Origin: Verrucomicrobiia bacterium
GTDB lineage: Bacteria; Verrucomicrobiota; Verrucomicrobiia; Verrucomicrobiales; DEV007
Reading direction: 5' to 3'
Assembly: GCA_030425385.1 (NCBI GenBank)
Contig: JAUIAH010000008.1
Location: forward strand, 142,153 to 206,152
Length of the DNA: 64,000 nt
The notes beneath the pieces are model-generated. The model searched no databases. It worked only from the letters and a program-made list of their open reading frames with translations, and was not told the DNA's origin. A program made the position numbers and the translations under genes. Shown piece after piece: positions 54,719 through 63,782 of the stretch (its first letter is position 1; each line of letters starts with the position of its first letter).

Positions 54719-57238
54719 CTATTCCGGCGCTGAGGCTGCTGTGAGGACGCGGATTCGGTAGAAAGGGCCAGTGTCGCGTGTGGTGGTGATCGTGCTGGTC
54801 GGACCCTCGGCCTCCCATTCGTCTACAGGTCCCCACATTGGCTCAGCATTGAGGGTGCCACTTTCTAACACATAGCGCAATCCAGCGACGCTTTCCCATG
54901 TGATACTCACGCTCTCACCTTGAATCTCAATCACACGGATGTGGAGCCGCGATTGAGGATTGTTCGGATCCGTAGCAGCGAGAAATTCGTCCTGGTTTGA
55001 TAATCCATCGTTGTCTTTGTCCAAGGCGGCATCACTCGGATCCATGGGATCGAGCTGATGCCTCTCCTCCCACTCCGTGGGCAAGCCATCGCCGTCTGGA
55101 TCTGGGTCCGCGGGTGGGATGGCTTCGAAGAGCGCTTCCAAGGTGAGATCTCCAGTGAGTGCCACGGTGGTGAGCGCATCGGCAGGCACCATCACCGCAT
55201 CGATCGCGTCACCCTGCCATTGCACGAAACGAAAGCCTTCCTCGGGAAGCGCACGGATGGTCGTGGGCACCGATTCATCGACCACCCCTCCTCCTTCTAC
55301 TTGTCCGCCAGACGCTGCAATGAGCGTGAGCTCCCACACTTTCACAAACCTGGCTTCCAAGGTGAGATCATTCTGCACACGCACTTCGAGCACGGGCGAG
55401 GTAGGATCCCGTTCACCCAGTTCCCCCACCCAACCGCCAAAGCGATAGCCTTCGGCTGGCATGGCCGTGAGTCTTGCCGTGCTGCCTGCATCAAGCGTCC
55501 CCGCACCCTCAGCCGTACCGCCTTCTTGGGCCTCCAGGACGATGGCCCACACTTTCACAAAGGTCGCTTGAAGAGTGACCTCTCCGGTAACAGCCGCCAC
55601 CTCAGTCACCGCGCTGGTGGGATCCGTGATTCCTTCGCCTATCCAAGAGTCAAATCGGAATCCGTCGTCTGGAATGGCGGTCACGGGTATGGTGCTCCCT
55701 TCGTCCACGACGCCACCGCCTTCCACCCTTCCACCTTCACCAGCCTCCAATCCGACCCGCCACACCTTGACGAAGTTCGCCTCGATCGTGGTGTCTTCTG
55801 TTAGCGTAACCTGCGTTTGGAGGGCATCGACATCGGCCACAGGCCCGGTCCACCCACCAAAGCGATAGCCTTCCTCGGGCGTCGCGATGACAGTGGTTTC
55901 CATGCCCTCATCAAAGATGCCCGAACCTTCTACGGATCCACCTTCACTTCCAGTTACGGTGAGGTTCCATACTTTGACGAAGTTCGCCTCTATGGTGACG
56001 TCTTCTGTTAGCGTGACCTGCGTTTGGAGGGCATCGACATCGGCCACAGGCCCGGTCCACCCACCAAAGCGGTAGCCTTCCTCAGGCGTCGCCGTGAGCG
56101 TGACTTGAGATTCACTGTCATAAAGGCCAGCACCGTCGACAGAACCGCCTTCACTCACCGAAATACTCAATTTCCACACGCGGACGAAGTTGGCCGTCGC
56201 GGTGGTGTCCCCTGACAGTGTCACTGATGTTGTGGGTTCCAGTGGCGCCACGATCCCATCTCCTTCCCAGCGATCAAAGCGGAATCCAGGGTCGGGCGTA
56301 GCGTTGATGGCTACGATCGTTCCCCTATCAAACACACCACCTCCCGCAACGGTGCCACCAGCACGCGCAGAGACCATGAGCGTGCTGATAGGGACGAAGA
56401 TTGCTGTAATGTTAGAATCAGCAGTCGCAAGCAAAGTCGTCTCTGGGCTCATCGGAGAGGCGACGTCCCCACCCGACCAGCGATCAAAGCGGAAGCCTGT
56501 ATTTGCCGTGGCAACGAGCGCTACTTCCGCGCCGTCGTCGACCAAGCCAATCGTGTTCACCATTCCCCCATCAACAGGCATGGCCGTGGTGGTGATGTCC
56601 ACTTGTGGCGTGGAAGACTGCGGGCCGACCACTGAATCAATGATCGATCTGACAGTGCTGGCCTGGCCAGATGAGAAATTGTTAGAAACGTAGAGGACCT
56701 TCCATTGCTCCGGGCCTGCTTGCCCATCCAGGATGACGAAACGCCGTCGAACCGAAGAGCCAAGTTGACTGGGCGAGCGGGAAGCCGGCTCTCCCGAGTA
56801 GTAGGAAAAGCCATTTCGGATACTCGTGCGTATGCCGCCTTCCTCAACAAGATCCAAAGCCGCCTCGAATCCAATGTTTCCAGCGAAGCTCGACACACTG
56901 CTATCGAAACCATCGGCCTCGATGCCGAGCACCACGTAGCGGATAGGCACGCCTTGATCATTGCGTCCTTGGTTCTCACCTCGGCTGGCAGCATTATAGA
57001 AATCCGTAATCGAGTCGCCGAACTGGCGACCAGCAGTGCCTCAGATCGGTCACCACGGCGTGTAATAGTAGAGGACCACGATATTTCCCGCGTAGTCCGT
57101 GAGCTGCGTGTTCGTTAGACCTCCCTCGAGGGTGGCAAACGCCACATTCTTGGAAAGGGTGCCGACAGGCAATTCTTGTGCGAGAGCCAGCGACGTGAGT
57201 CCAAGCGAGAGAACAATGGGAGCAAGAGCTATTCTCAT
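54719..57238 (-). CDS. probable secreted U-x-x-U selenoprotein: thioredoxin-like domain plus InlB-type repeats
   Basis: ATG 57238 opens a signal peptide (MRIALAPIVLSLGLTSLALA) and a thioredoxin-like domain with NIVVLYYYTPW at residues 52-62. Codons 63 and 66 are TGA (57052-57050 and 57043-57041), exactly where the redox motif W-C-x-x-C should have its cysteines. The frame then stays open to 54719. Read as selenocysteine, the motif is W-U-P-I-U-G and the protein is 839 aa. Residues about 25-205 are thioredoxin-like, about 210-715 are seven InlB-type B-repeats (GYRFGGWTG, EANFVKVW), then a calcium-type motif (DPDGDGLPTEWEE) and a beta-rich end. A fitting SECIS-like hairpin follows the second TGA. 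A disabled gene is the alternative; two nonsense changes at precisely both cysteines would be a striking coincidence. Confidence 0.8.
55767..56092 (-). repeat. near-identical adjacent InlB-repeat units (207-bp period)
   Basis: Bases 55767-55885 and 55974-56092 are nearly identical, 207 bp (69 codons) apart, and encode repeat units 3 and 4 of the selenoprotein. The other units are much more diverged, so this pair reflects a recent duplication or gene conversion and could change copy number by slippage. Confidence 0.8.
57013..57031 (-). promoter_or_regulatory. candidate bacterial SECIS hairpin
   Basis: On the mRNA strand GGTCGCC (57031-57025) pairs with GGCGACT (57019-57013), giving 6 Watson-Crick pairs plus a G-U, around the loop AGTTC (57024-57020). 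The loop begins 16 nt after the second TGA and 25 nt after the first. It has a G in its second position. These values meet the bacterial SECIS criteria as I remember them (16-37 nt, G among the first two loop bases). Confidence 0.7.
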
Positions 57239-57389
57239 GAGAGATTCATGGGGGGCTAGAATTGGAAAGAGGACACCGGACGCGACTCTTTATTCCCACA
57301 GAAAGAATCGGAGGGTGCTGAGGATGAAATCGTGCACTTATTTGCCCGTCAGCTGTAAGGATTTCACCTTGAGGGCGCTATTCAAGGAT

Positions 57390-59570
57390 ATGGCTCGTTG
57401 GACCCCACCCGCGTTTATTCTACCTTTCTTGATTGCTGTTCCGTTTGGAAACGCAGCAATCACTCCCGAAATGATCGATTCTTTCGTCGTGCGCAGCCCG
57501 CTACCGACGGCCGCCAGCCTGGAAGGGGTGACCAGTGATGGTCAACGGCTGGTGGGCGTTGGTACACGCGGCGGGGCGGTGAAGAGCCTGGATGGCGGTC
57601 TGACCTGGTCAGAAATGCCGCCGATCGTGTGGGGCGATACCCGTCAGGACATGTATGGCGTGGCCACGGACGGCTCGCGCTTTGTGGCAGTGGGTAGTTA
57701 CGCCGCCGTCACCACCGATTTGGAGACGTGGGAGGTGCATCGTTTCAATCCACACAGTTTCAATCTCGATGTCGCCTACGGTGGAGGGAAATTCGTCGCC
57801 GTCGGCCGCAGAGATTCGGTCAATGTCAGTCCCGATGGCGTGACCTGGGAGGCTGCCACGCTTCCCGAGGGCACCAGTTTGGAAGCCATCGCCTTTGGTG
57901 ATGGTGTCTTTGTCGGGGTGGGTACAAGCGCGCGCATCGTTCGGAGCACCGACGCGGTTTCCTGGACGATCACGCACCCAGATGTGGAAGGGGCTGGTCG
58001 ACTACGCTCGGTCAGTTATGCCAACGGCCAATTCATCGCTGGCGGCGACCAAGGCCTCTTCTACACGAGCCCCGACGGCATCACCTGGTCTGCCCCCGCT
58101 CCGGAGAACACCCTCACATTCGGCGACGTGGTCTATCACCAAGACCAATACATCTTTCTGGACACGCTTTCGACCACGCACCTCTCCACCGATCTCAGCA
58201 CCTTCACACGCAATGCTTTCGCATTCCCGGGCGGCCCTAACGCCATCACGAAAGTGGGCGATTCTCACATTGCGGTTGTCGGGCGGGAGGGCTTACTCGC
58301 GACAAGTTCGGATGGGACCACATGGACGGAGCGCCGCGAACGCTTGGGACGCAGTTTCTCCCAAGTCGTCTTTGGCTCAGACCTCTTTGTCATCAATGAT
58401 CTTTCGACCAATCGCCTCTTCTCAAGTGCCGATGGGGCGGTGTGGACGCAACGCTATGAAGCAGACCGCGGACTGGCAGATCTTGGTGCCTATGGAAATG
58501 GGGTCTTCTGTTTCTTTGATAGTGATTGGCGCGTTCTCCGGAGTGCTGATGGGAAAACCTGGGAACGCGCGGCCGAGGAACTCGGGTTCATTCCCTACGG
58601 CATGCGTTTTCTCGAAGGGCAGTTTGTCGTCGTGGGGCGTGATGGCATGCTCGCTACCAGTACCGACGCCGCCACCTGGACGTTCCAATCGGTCGGGACG
58701 ACCACTCATTTGCGGGATGTGAATGTCGCCAACGACACGTATGTGGCTGTGGGCGATTCTGGAGATATCTACACAAGCCCTGACCTGCAATCGTGGACCA
58801 CGCAATCTCAAGTGATCGAGGGAGCTGACGCTTTCCGCAGGGTGGAAGTTACTGGGGACACCTTCTACCTTTTCCAAATCCGCGCCATTCCCGCGACGAG
58901 CACCGATGGCGTGACCTGGGCACCCATCGAAGGAGCCCGCAGCTATTACCTCCAAGGATCAGGCGTGGATGAGACGTTAGGCGTTTACCAACTGAGCTCC
59001 GGCCAGATTGTCTATCTTTCTCCAGACGCGGAACCCTCTGATTGGGAGATCATCCGCTATCATCACACGAATAGCCTGCGCAGCCTCACCTCGGGCAATG
59101 GGCACGTCATCGGAGTGGGCACTGGCGCACTGATCGTTGGCACTCCGTTAGAGAACGAACCGGGAAACGGCTCACTCACGGGCTATGACGCCTGGGCAGG
59201 AAGCCGGTTCGCCGCCTTCGACGGCGACGCGGTGCGCGGTCGCCTTGCGGATCCCGATGGCGACGGTGCGTCGAATTTCGAGGAATATGTGCGCGGGACC
59301 GAACCACGATCCGCGAATGGACCTCTGCGCACGACAGCCACACGAGGCAGCTTTGGTCCGGAGATTCAATGGACGCAACGAGCGGGATTGGACGATGTGG
59401 AGATTGTGGTGGAACATTCGTTCGATCTCCAATCGTGGTCGACAGAAGGAGTGGGAATCGACATTACCCACACAGAGAATGGGGAACAAACCGTCGAGGC
59501 AAGGGTAACTGGGGACGCCGGGCAAGCGGAAGCCCTATTCATGCGCATTCGATGGGAGTCGCAAAGGTAA
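57390..59570 (+). CDS. secreted BNR/kelch-like repeat protein
   Basis: From ATG 57390, preceded by AAGGA, a signal peptide (WTPPAFILPFLIAVPFGNAA) opens a 726-aa protein. About ten repeats of 40-45 residues carry S-x-D-G-x-T-W Asp-boxes (SPDGVTWEAATLP, SPDGITWSAPAPE, SADGKTWERAAEEL) alternating with FVxVG strands, typical of sialidase-like beta-propellers. No sialidase catalytic residues were identified. A calcium-type motif (DPDGDGASNFEEYVRGTEPR) precedes a beta-rich C-terminus. It is divergent from the selenoprotein gene across 151 bp, so the two secreted proteins may share regulation. Confidence 0.85.
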   Translation: MARWTPPAFILPFLIAVPFGNAAITPEMIDSFVVRSPLPTAASLEGVTSDGQRLVGVGTRGGAVKSLDGGLTWSEMPPIVWGDTRQDMYGVATDGSRFVAVGSYAAVTTDLETWEVHRFNPHSFNLDVAYGGGKFVAVGRRDSVNVSPDGVTWEAATLPEGTSLEAIAFGDGVFVGVGTSARIVRSTDAVSWTITHPDVEGAGRLRSVSYANGQFIAGGDQGLFYTSPDGITWSAPAPENTLTFGDVVYHQDQYIFLDTLSTTHLSTDLSTFTRNAFAFPGGPNAITKVGDSHIAVVGREGLLATSSDGTTWTERRERLGRSFSQVVFGSDLFVINDLSTNRLFSSADGAVWTQRYEADRGLADLGAYGNGVFCFFDSDWRVLRSADGKTWERAAEELGFIPYGMRFLEGQFVVVGRDGMLATSTDAATWTFQSVGTTTHLRDVNVANDTYVAVGDSGDIYTSPDLQSWTTQSQVIEGADAFRRVEVTGDTFYLFQIRAIPATSTDGVTWAPIEGARSYYLQGSGVDETLGVYQLSSGQIVYLSPDAEPSDWEIIRYHHTNSLRSLTSGNGHVIGVGTGALIVGTPLENEPGNGSLTGYDAWAGSRFAAFDGDAVRGRLADPDGDGASNFEEYVRGTEPRSANGPLRTTATRGSFGPEIQWTQRAGLDDVEIVVEHSFDLQSWSTEGVGIDITHTENGEQTVEARVTGDAGQAEALFMRIRWESQR

Positions 59571-59605
59571 GGAGCGAAGAGCGAAGCATCCGCTGGCATA
59601 AAGAA

Positions 59606-60640
59606 TCAAGCCACTGGCCGCCTATTTCTCAAATCAACCAACCCACGCCAGCCGGCCATTCCCGCCGTCTTCACGGAGCGCGCCCCGCGTTCGCGTTTCA
59701 CCTGCATCTGCTCTCGATGCCGCGCAAACACCTCCTCAACAAACGCCTCACTCCCTAACGCTAGACTATCACTGAAATAGCGCACCCGAACCCGCACGAC
59801 TTGCGCCACGTTCAATTGCCCCCCTTGACGCTCCACCTTTGCCACCGCTTCCCCAGGCATCCCTGCGCGGCGTTTCCCGCCCTCTTCAGTGACTGCAGCT
59901 TGTTCCTCCCCGACACCATACAGATAACGCCGATACTGTGCCTGGCAGGAGCGCCACTGATGCCCACTTCCATGCTCAATGCCTAACACCCGCATCAACC
60001 CACGCCGCCGCGCTTTATTCCCCGCCACCGCCTCCCCATAGCTACTCCAGCGATAATCCTTCGGATCTTTCACAATCCCCGCCCGCACAGGATTGAGATC
60101 GATGTAAGTAGCCATTGTCAACAACACCGTCTCGTCATTCTCTAGCAACACACTCTTAAACCGATCCTCCCAAAGCGGTCCCTTTCGCTGAACCTTCTTG
60201 TTATACCACTGCGTAAAGCGCTGCTTCAATTCCTTCACAAACATCGACAAGTCGGCCATCCGATTCAGAAAGCGCTGGCGATACTCGAGGTAGCCCTTCT
60301 CGGGTGACTGCTCCTTCAAGCGCGCCAACATCTGCCGCACCCCGATCAGTTGCTCTTCTGAAGTTGTCACCAAAGCCAAGCGCCGCAGCAACTCCGCATC
60401 ATCAATGGCCGCGCGATGTTCCTCCGCGTTCGGCACCTCGATCAGCAAGTGCACATGGTTCGACATGATGCAAAAGCAAAGCAGCTCGACCCCGGCGAAC
60501 CCGCACTGAATCTCCAAGAATTCCCGAAACTTCTCCTTCACCGGCCCTTCCAGGAGGAATCGTCCCTCAAGGATCCGTGACATCACATGGTAATAATTGG
60601 CCGCCGCTCCCGGCTCCCCTAAAATTCTAACCGATCTCAT
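59606..60640 (-). CDS. REP-associated tyrosine transposase (RAYT, IS200-like)
   Basis: From ATG 60640 (MRSVRILGEPG) the protein is 344 aa; the TTG at 60712 would translate part of the adjacent repeat and is unlikely. The Y1-transposase motifs are present: YYHVMSRILEGRFLL, the metal-binding H-x-H in SNHVHLLIEVPN, and the catalytic tyrosine in FTQWYNKK. PLWEDRFKSVLLEN and TYIDLNPVRAGIV are RAYT-typical. These single-copy enzymes nick and move short REP-like palindromes rather than themselves. A 32-bp tandem repeat lies directly upstream. Confidence 0.9.
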   Translation of the reverse strand: MRSVRILGEPGAAANYYHVMSRILEGRFLLEGPVKEKFREFLEIQCGFAGVELLCFCIMSNHVHLLIEVPNAEEHRAAIDDAELLRRLALVTTSEEQLIGVRQMLARLKEQSPEKGYLEYRQRFLNRMADLSMFVKELKQRFTQWYNKKVQRKGPLWEDRFKSVLLENDETVLLTMATYIDLNPVRAGIVKDPKDYRWSSYGEAVAGNKARRRGLMRVLGIEHGSGHQWRSCQAQYRRYLYGVGEEQAAVTEEGGKRRAGMPGEAVAKVERQGGQLNVAQVVRVRVRYFSDSLALGSEAFVEEVFARHREQMQVKRERGARSVKTAGMAGWRGLVDLRNRRPVA

Positions 60641-60670
60641 CGCACCACCCTTCGCTCCAAGCCCCACCAC

Positions 60671-60749
60671 CGTCAACCTTTTAATGGTCAAACCCTTAAA
60701 ATCCTCTACCAAGGGCGCGTCAACCTTATAATGATCGCACCCTTATTAT
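60671..60749. repeat. two 32-bp repeats upstream of the RAYT gene
   Basis: Bases 60671-60702 and 60718-60749 share CGTCAACCTT-x-TAATG, and both then carry an ACCCTTA word, so each unit contains the motif ACC(C)TTxTAATx twice. They are 47 bp apart and 30 bp from the transposase start. Possible end sequence or REP-like substrate of the RAYT. Confidence 0.65.
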
Positions 60750-60811
60750 GGAGAGCGAGGCGAGTGGCTTCTCAGACTTGATAAGTCTCCGGCCATCGCG
60801 AGAGTGCTTGG

Positions 60812-62029
60812 ATGAAGTTAAGCCCCCTTCTGCCCGCAATCGCCCTCCTTCTGCCCAAGGTGGCTCAAGCTGATGATTGGCTCTATTTCACCGGTCCTCA
60901 CCACACAGGAGTTTCTGAGGAATCTTCGTGGAATGCCCGATGGGGAGGTAGTGGTCCCAAGATCGCTTGGAAAGCCGAGGTCGGGACGGGTGCCGCTAGT
61001 TTCGCCGTCAAAGGCGAGCGCGTAGTGACTTCTGGTGGTGGGAAGAGGAAAGATACCGAGACCATCTTCTGCCTTCACCGCGACACAGGCGACGTGTTAT
61101 GGAAACATGAGTATGAATGCGAATTCGATGAGCGCATGTTTGAAGGCGGTACGGCGGCGACGCCGACCATTGATGGTGACCTCGTCTACAACGCTTCCTA
61201 CGATGGCCAGGTGAAGTGTTTGCAACTGGCTGATGGGAAAGTGGTGTGGGAAACGCATCTACTGAAGGATCACGGCGGCGAATTGTCGCGATGGAAGTAT
61301 GCCACTTCCCCTCTCGTCATCGGTGACTTGGTGATCCTCGATTGTGGCGGCGAGCCGAATTCCACTCTAGCACTCGATAAAAAGACTGGTAAGAAAGTGT
61401 GGGGACAAGGAGACGAGAATGCCGGATACGCCACGCCAACGCCTATCCTTCATCAGGGCAAGCCTGCCGTCGCTGTATTCAAGGGCAAGGCATTAGTCGC
61501 ACACGATGTGAAGACCGGCAATCGCCTGTGGACGCTGCCATGGAAGACCTCCTACGATGTGAACGCGTCCTCGCCCGTTCCGGTGGGTAAGACGCACTTG
61601 CTCGTATCCAGTGGCTACGGCGGTGGTCGAGCCGCGCTCTTTGACCTGCGAGGGAGCAAGCCCAAGCGGGTCTGGCAGAATGACGAGATCAAGACAAAGA
61701 TGTCTAGTTGCGTGGTCTATCAGAATCACGTCTACGCCGTATGCGGGGACAGCGATGGGAGGCTCATTTGCGCCTCACTTCGCGATGGCTCAACCAAATG
61801 GTCACAGAAGGGCTTCGGCTTCGGCACCCTGACTCTTGCGGGCGATAAGTTGATCGCTCTTAGTGACAAAGGCAATCTCGTCATCGCTCAGGCGACGGGA
61901 GACGGTTACCAACCCATTTCCCAAGCACACCTTCTACGAAAAACTTGTTGGGTGAAACCCGTGCTCTCTCAGAAGCGCCTCTTCATGAAGAACAATGAAG
62001 GGTCCGTGGTTTCGCTAGACCTCCGATAG
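60812..62029 (+). CDS. secreted PQQ-binding-like beta-propeller protein
   Basis: The 405-aa protein has a signal peptide (MKLSPLLPAIALLLPKVAQA) and then DDWLYFTGPHHTGVSEES, the common opening of verrucomicrobial/planctomycetal 'outer membrane protein assembly BamB-like' propellers. Propeller blades carry typical W-D/K-G-K tryptophan-docking sequences (DGKVVWETHLL, TGKKVWGQGDE, TGNRLWTLPW, DGSTKWSQKG). No PQQ-dehydrogenase catalytic residues were identified, so it is likely a scaffold or sensor. It may be followed in one transcript by the protease pair. Confidence 0.88.
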   Translation: MKLSPLLPAIALLLPKVAQADDWLYFTGPHHTGVSEESSWNARWGGSGPKIAWKAEVGTGAASFAVKGERVVTSGGGKRKDTETIFCLHRDTGDVLWKHEYECEFDERMFEGGTAATPTIDGDLVYNASYDGQVKCLQLADGKVVWETHLLKDHGGELSRWKYATSPLVIGDLVILDCGGEPNSTLALDKKTGKKVWGQGDENAGYATPTPILHQGKPAVAVFKGKALVAHDVKTGNRLWTLPWKTSYDVNASSPVPVGKTHLLVSSGYGGGRAALFDLRGSKPKRVWQNDEIKTKMSSCVVYQNHVYAVCGDSDGRLICASLRDGSTKWSQKGFGFGTLTLAGDKLIALSDKGNLVIAQATGDGYQPISQAHLLRKTCWVKPVLSQKRLFMKNNEGSVVSLDLR

Positions 62030-62080
62030 TATTCCTCGGCTTTCTTCATTACATTCGAGGTGAACGCAGGCCGCCTACGC

Positions 62081-62758
62081 ATGACGCTCTTCGCTTGGAT
62101 CTTGTTGGTCGCAAGCGTCTCAGCACACGCCAATGAGTGGACAGCGACACCAAGAAATGGCCGCGATCTCCAGCGCATTCAGAGCCAGGTTCAGCGGCTT
62201 TTACCCAGGGTGAAACCAGCCACCGTGGTTGTGTTAGGCGACGGATCGGGGAGCGGTGTGATCATTTCTCGCACCGGTCTTGCTCTCACCGCGGGGCACG
62301 TTTGTGGCAAGGCGGGGACGCCGTTGAAGGTCCTTCTGCCGGATGGCCGCCTCGTCTCCGCCAAGTCTCTTGGCGCCGTGAAACGGGCGGATGCCGGGCT
62401 CATTCAACTACGCCCTGGCCGCTATCCTCATGTGCCGATCGCGAACCCAAGCGAAGAACGCGTTGCCATGGGTACGTGGTGCCTTGCTCTAGGTCATCCC
62501 GGTGGTTGGGATGGACGCAGAGGCGTGGTGATCCGGTTAGGACGGATCCTTTCGCGGTCCAAGGATACGCTCCGGAGTGATTGCAAATTGGTCGGTGGTG
62601 ATTCTGGCGGTCCCCTGTTCGATCTAAGAGGTCGCGTCATTGGCGTCCACAGCCGCATTTCTCGCAAGGCACACCAGAACTATCATGTTCCCATGGAGAC
62701 GTATCGTCGTCACTGGCCGGAGCATTTCGTTTCACCCACGGCCCGTCGCACCCCATGA
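62081..62758 (+). CDS. secreted trypsin-like serine protease
   Basis: From ATG 62081 the protein is 225 aa with a signal peptide (MTLFAWILLVASVSAHA); a GTG at 62060 is possible. All three catalytic residues are in place: His in LTAGHVCGKAG, Asp in KRADAGLIQL and Ser in GGDSGGPLFDLRG. No PDZ domain follows, so it is shorter than DegP. Its stop overlaps the start of the next gene by 4 nt; that gene encodes a related but apparently inactive protein with PDZ domain. Confidence 0.9.
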   Translation: MTLFAWILLVASVSAHANEWTATPRNGRDLQRIQSQVQRLLPRVKPATVVVLGDGSGSGVIISRTGLALTAGHVCGKAGTPLKVLLPDGRLVSAKSLGAVKRADAGLIQLRPGRYPHVPIANPSEERVAMGTWCLALGHPGGWDGRRGVVIRLGRILSRSKDTLRSDCKLVGGDSGGPLFDLRGRVIGVHSRISRKAHQNYHVPMETYRRHWPEHFVSPTARRTP

Positions 62759-63756
62759 AAGGACTGAGCTTGGTTGCGATCGTCTTCACGGTGGCCAGTT
62801 GCTCCTGGCTACCGACCGAATCCCTCACCTCAGACCACCGGCTCAATGGGGCCGCCACCTTGCAGGCGTTTTCCCTTCCAGAAGGAGTCCTCAAGCAACA
62901 GGTCGCCGAGGTGTTAGACTCCGCTGATCGGCGTCGGGGGCTTGCAACCCGATTTGACGGTGGACGCTCGTGGGTGTGCAAAGCGAGTGATCTTCCCAAG
63001 GAGGCGCGCGCGCTCCACCTTCGCTTGACCGACGGCAGCGTGCGCACCGTCCGTTTCGTCGGTCACGACCGAGTAAGCGATGTGGCTCTGCTAGCAGAAA
63101 CGAGCAGATCCACCGCGCGTCTACCCCGCCCCGCTTGGGCCTCTCCTCCCTCGGAAGGCGCCTGGGTGACCACCCTTCGCGATCCTGATACCATTCATGC
63201 CGGCGTCGTGAGTGGTCGCCCTCGCAGCATTGCCAAATATCGCCCCATGTTAGGGATCGTTCTCAAGGATAGCGACGGCGCACCCGGTGCCGTGATCGAG
63301 GAAGTGATCAAACAAGGAGCGGCAGAGCAGGCACGCCTTCAGCCAGGGGATCGAATCTTATCCTTTAACGGACGCCCCATCAGCCACTACCGTGAATTGC
63401 AGGAGGCCGTCTGGGCCCTCCAACCCGGCGTTCATGTAGCCGTCGACTTCGTCAGAGAAGGCCGCCGCCAACAGAAAGCGTTCACTCTGGGTGATGAGAC
63501 CATGAATGAGGGAGATAATCGCAATCTTAAGATGAGCGGCCCTGTTTCGAATCGGCGATCTGGATTCGAAGAAGTCTTTCAACACGATTGTCCTCTCCTC
63601 CCCTCCAGCATGGGTGGGCCGGTGGTGAATCTGCAAGGGCAACTCATCGGCGTGAATATCGCACGCAATGATCGGGTGACCACCTACGCCTTGACCCAGC
63701 GTGCCGTCCGCAGAGCCGTGGCTCGTATTCTCCGTCAATCGGAGAGCAGTTTCTAG
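62755..63756 (+). CDS. lipoprotein with degenerate trypsin-like fold and PDZ domain
   Basis: The 333-aa protein has a lipoprotein leader (MKGLSLVAIVFTVASC). In the protease-like region the Asp motif survives (SDVALLAE). The His position reads SWVCKASDL, and the G-x-S-G-G-P motif reads SSMGGPVVN, so the nucleophile is Met. A PDZ domain (about 163-250: LGIVLKDSDGAPGAVIEEVI, LQPGDRILSFNG) is inserted before this last motif. It is translationally coupled to the intact protease, so it probably positions or regulates its partner at the membrane. Confidence 0.82.
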   Translation: MKGLSLVAIVFTVASCSWLPTESLTSDHRLNGAATLQAFSLPEGVLKQQVAEVLDSADRRRGLATRFDGGRSWVCKASDLPKEARALHLRLTDGSVRTVRFVGHDRVSDVALLAETSRSTARLPRPAWASPPSEGAWVTTLRDPDTIHAGVVSGRPRSIAKYRPMLGIVLKDSDGAPGAVIEEVIKQGAAEQARLQPGDRILSFNGRPISHYRELQEAVWALQPGVHVAVDFVREGRRQQKAFTLGDETMNEGDNRNLKMSGPVSNRRSGFEEVFQHDCPLLPSSMGGPVVNLQGQLIGVNIARNDRVTTYALTQRAVRRAVARILRQSESSF

Positions 63757-63782
63757 TTTCTAACATTCACAATAGATACGAA

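Noticed and set aside
57041..57052. The two in-frame TGA codons could be simple nonsense mutations in a pseudogene
   Set aside because: Both fall exactly on the two cysteine positions of a redox motif, the frame is otherwise open for 839 codons, no other disabling change is seen, and a SECIS-like hairpin is correctly spaced. Kept as the main alternative but judged less likely.
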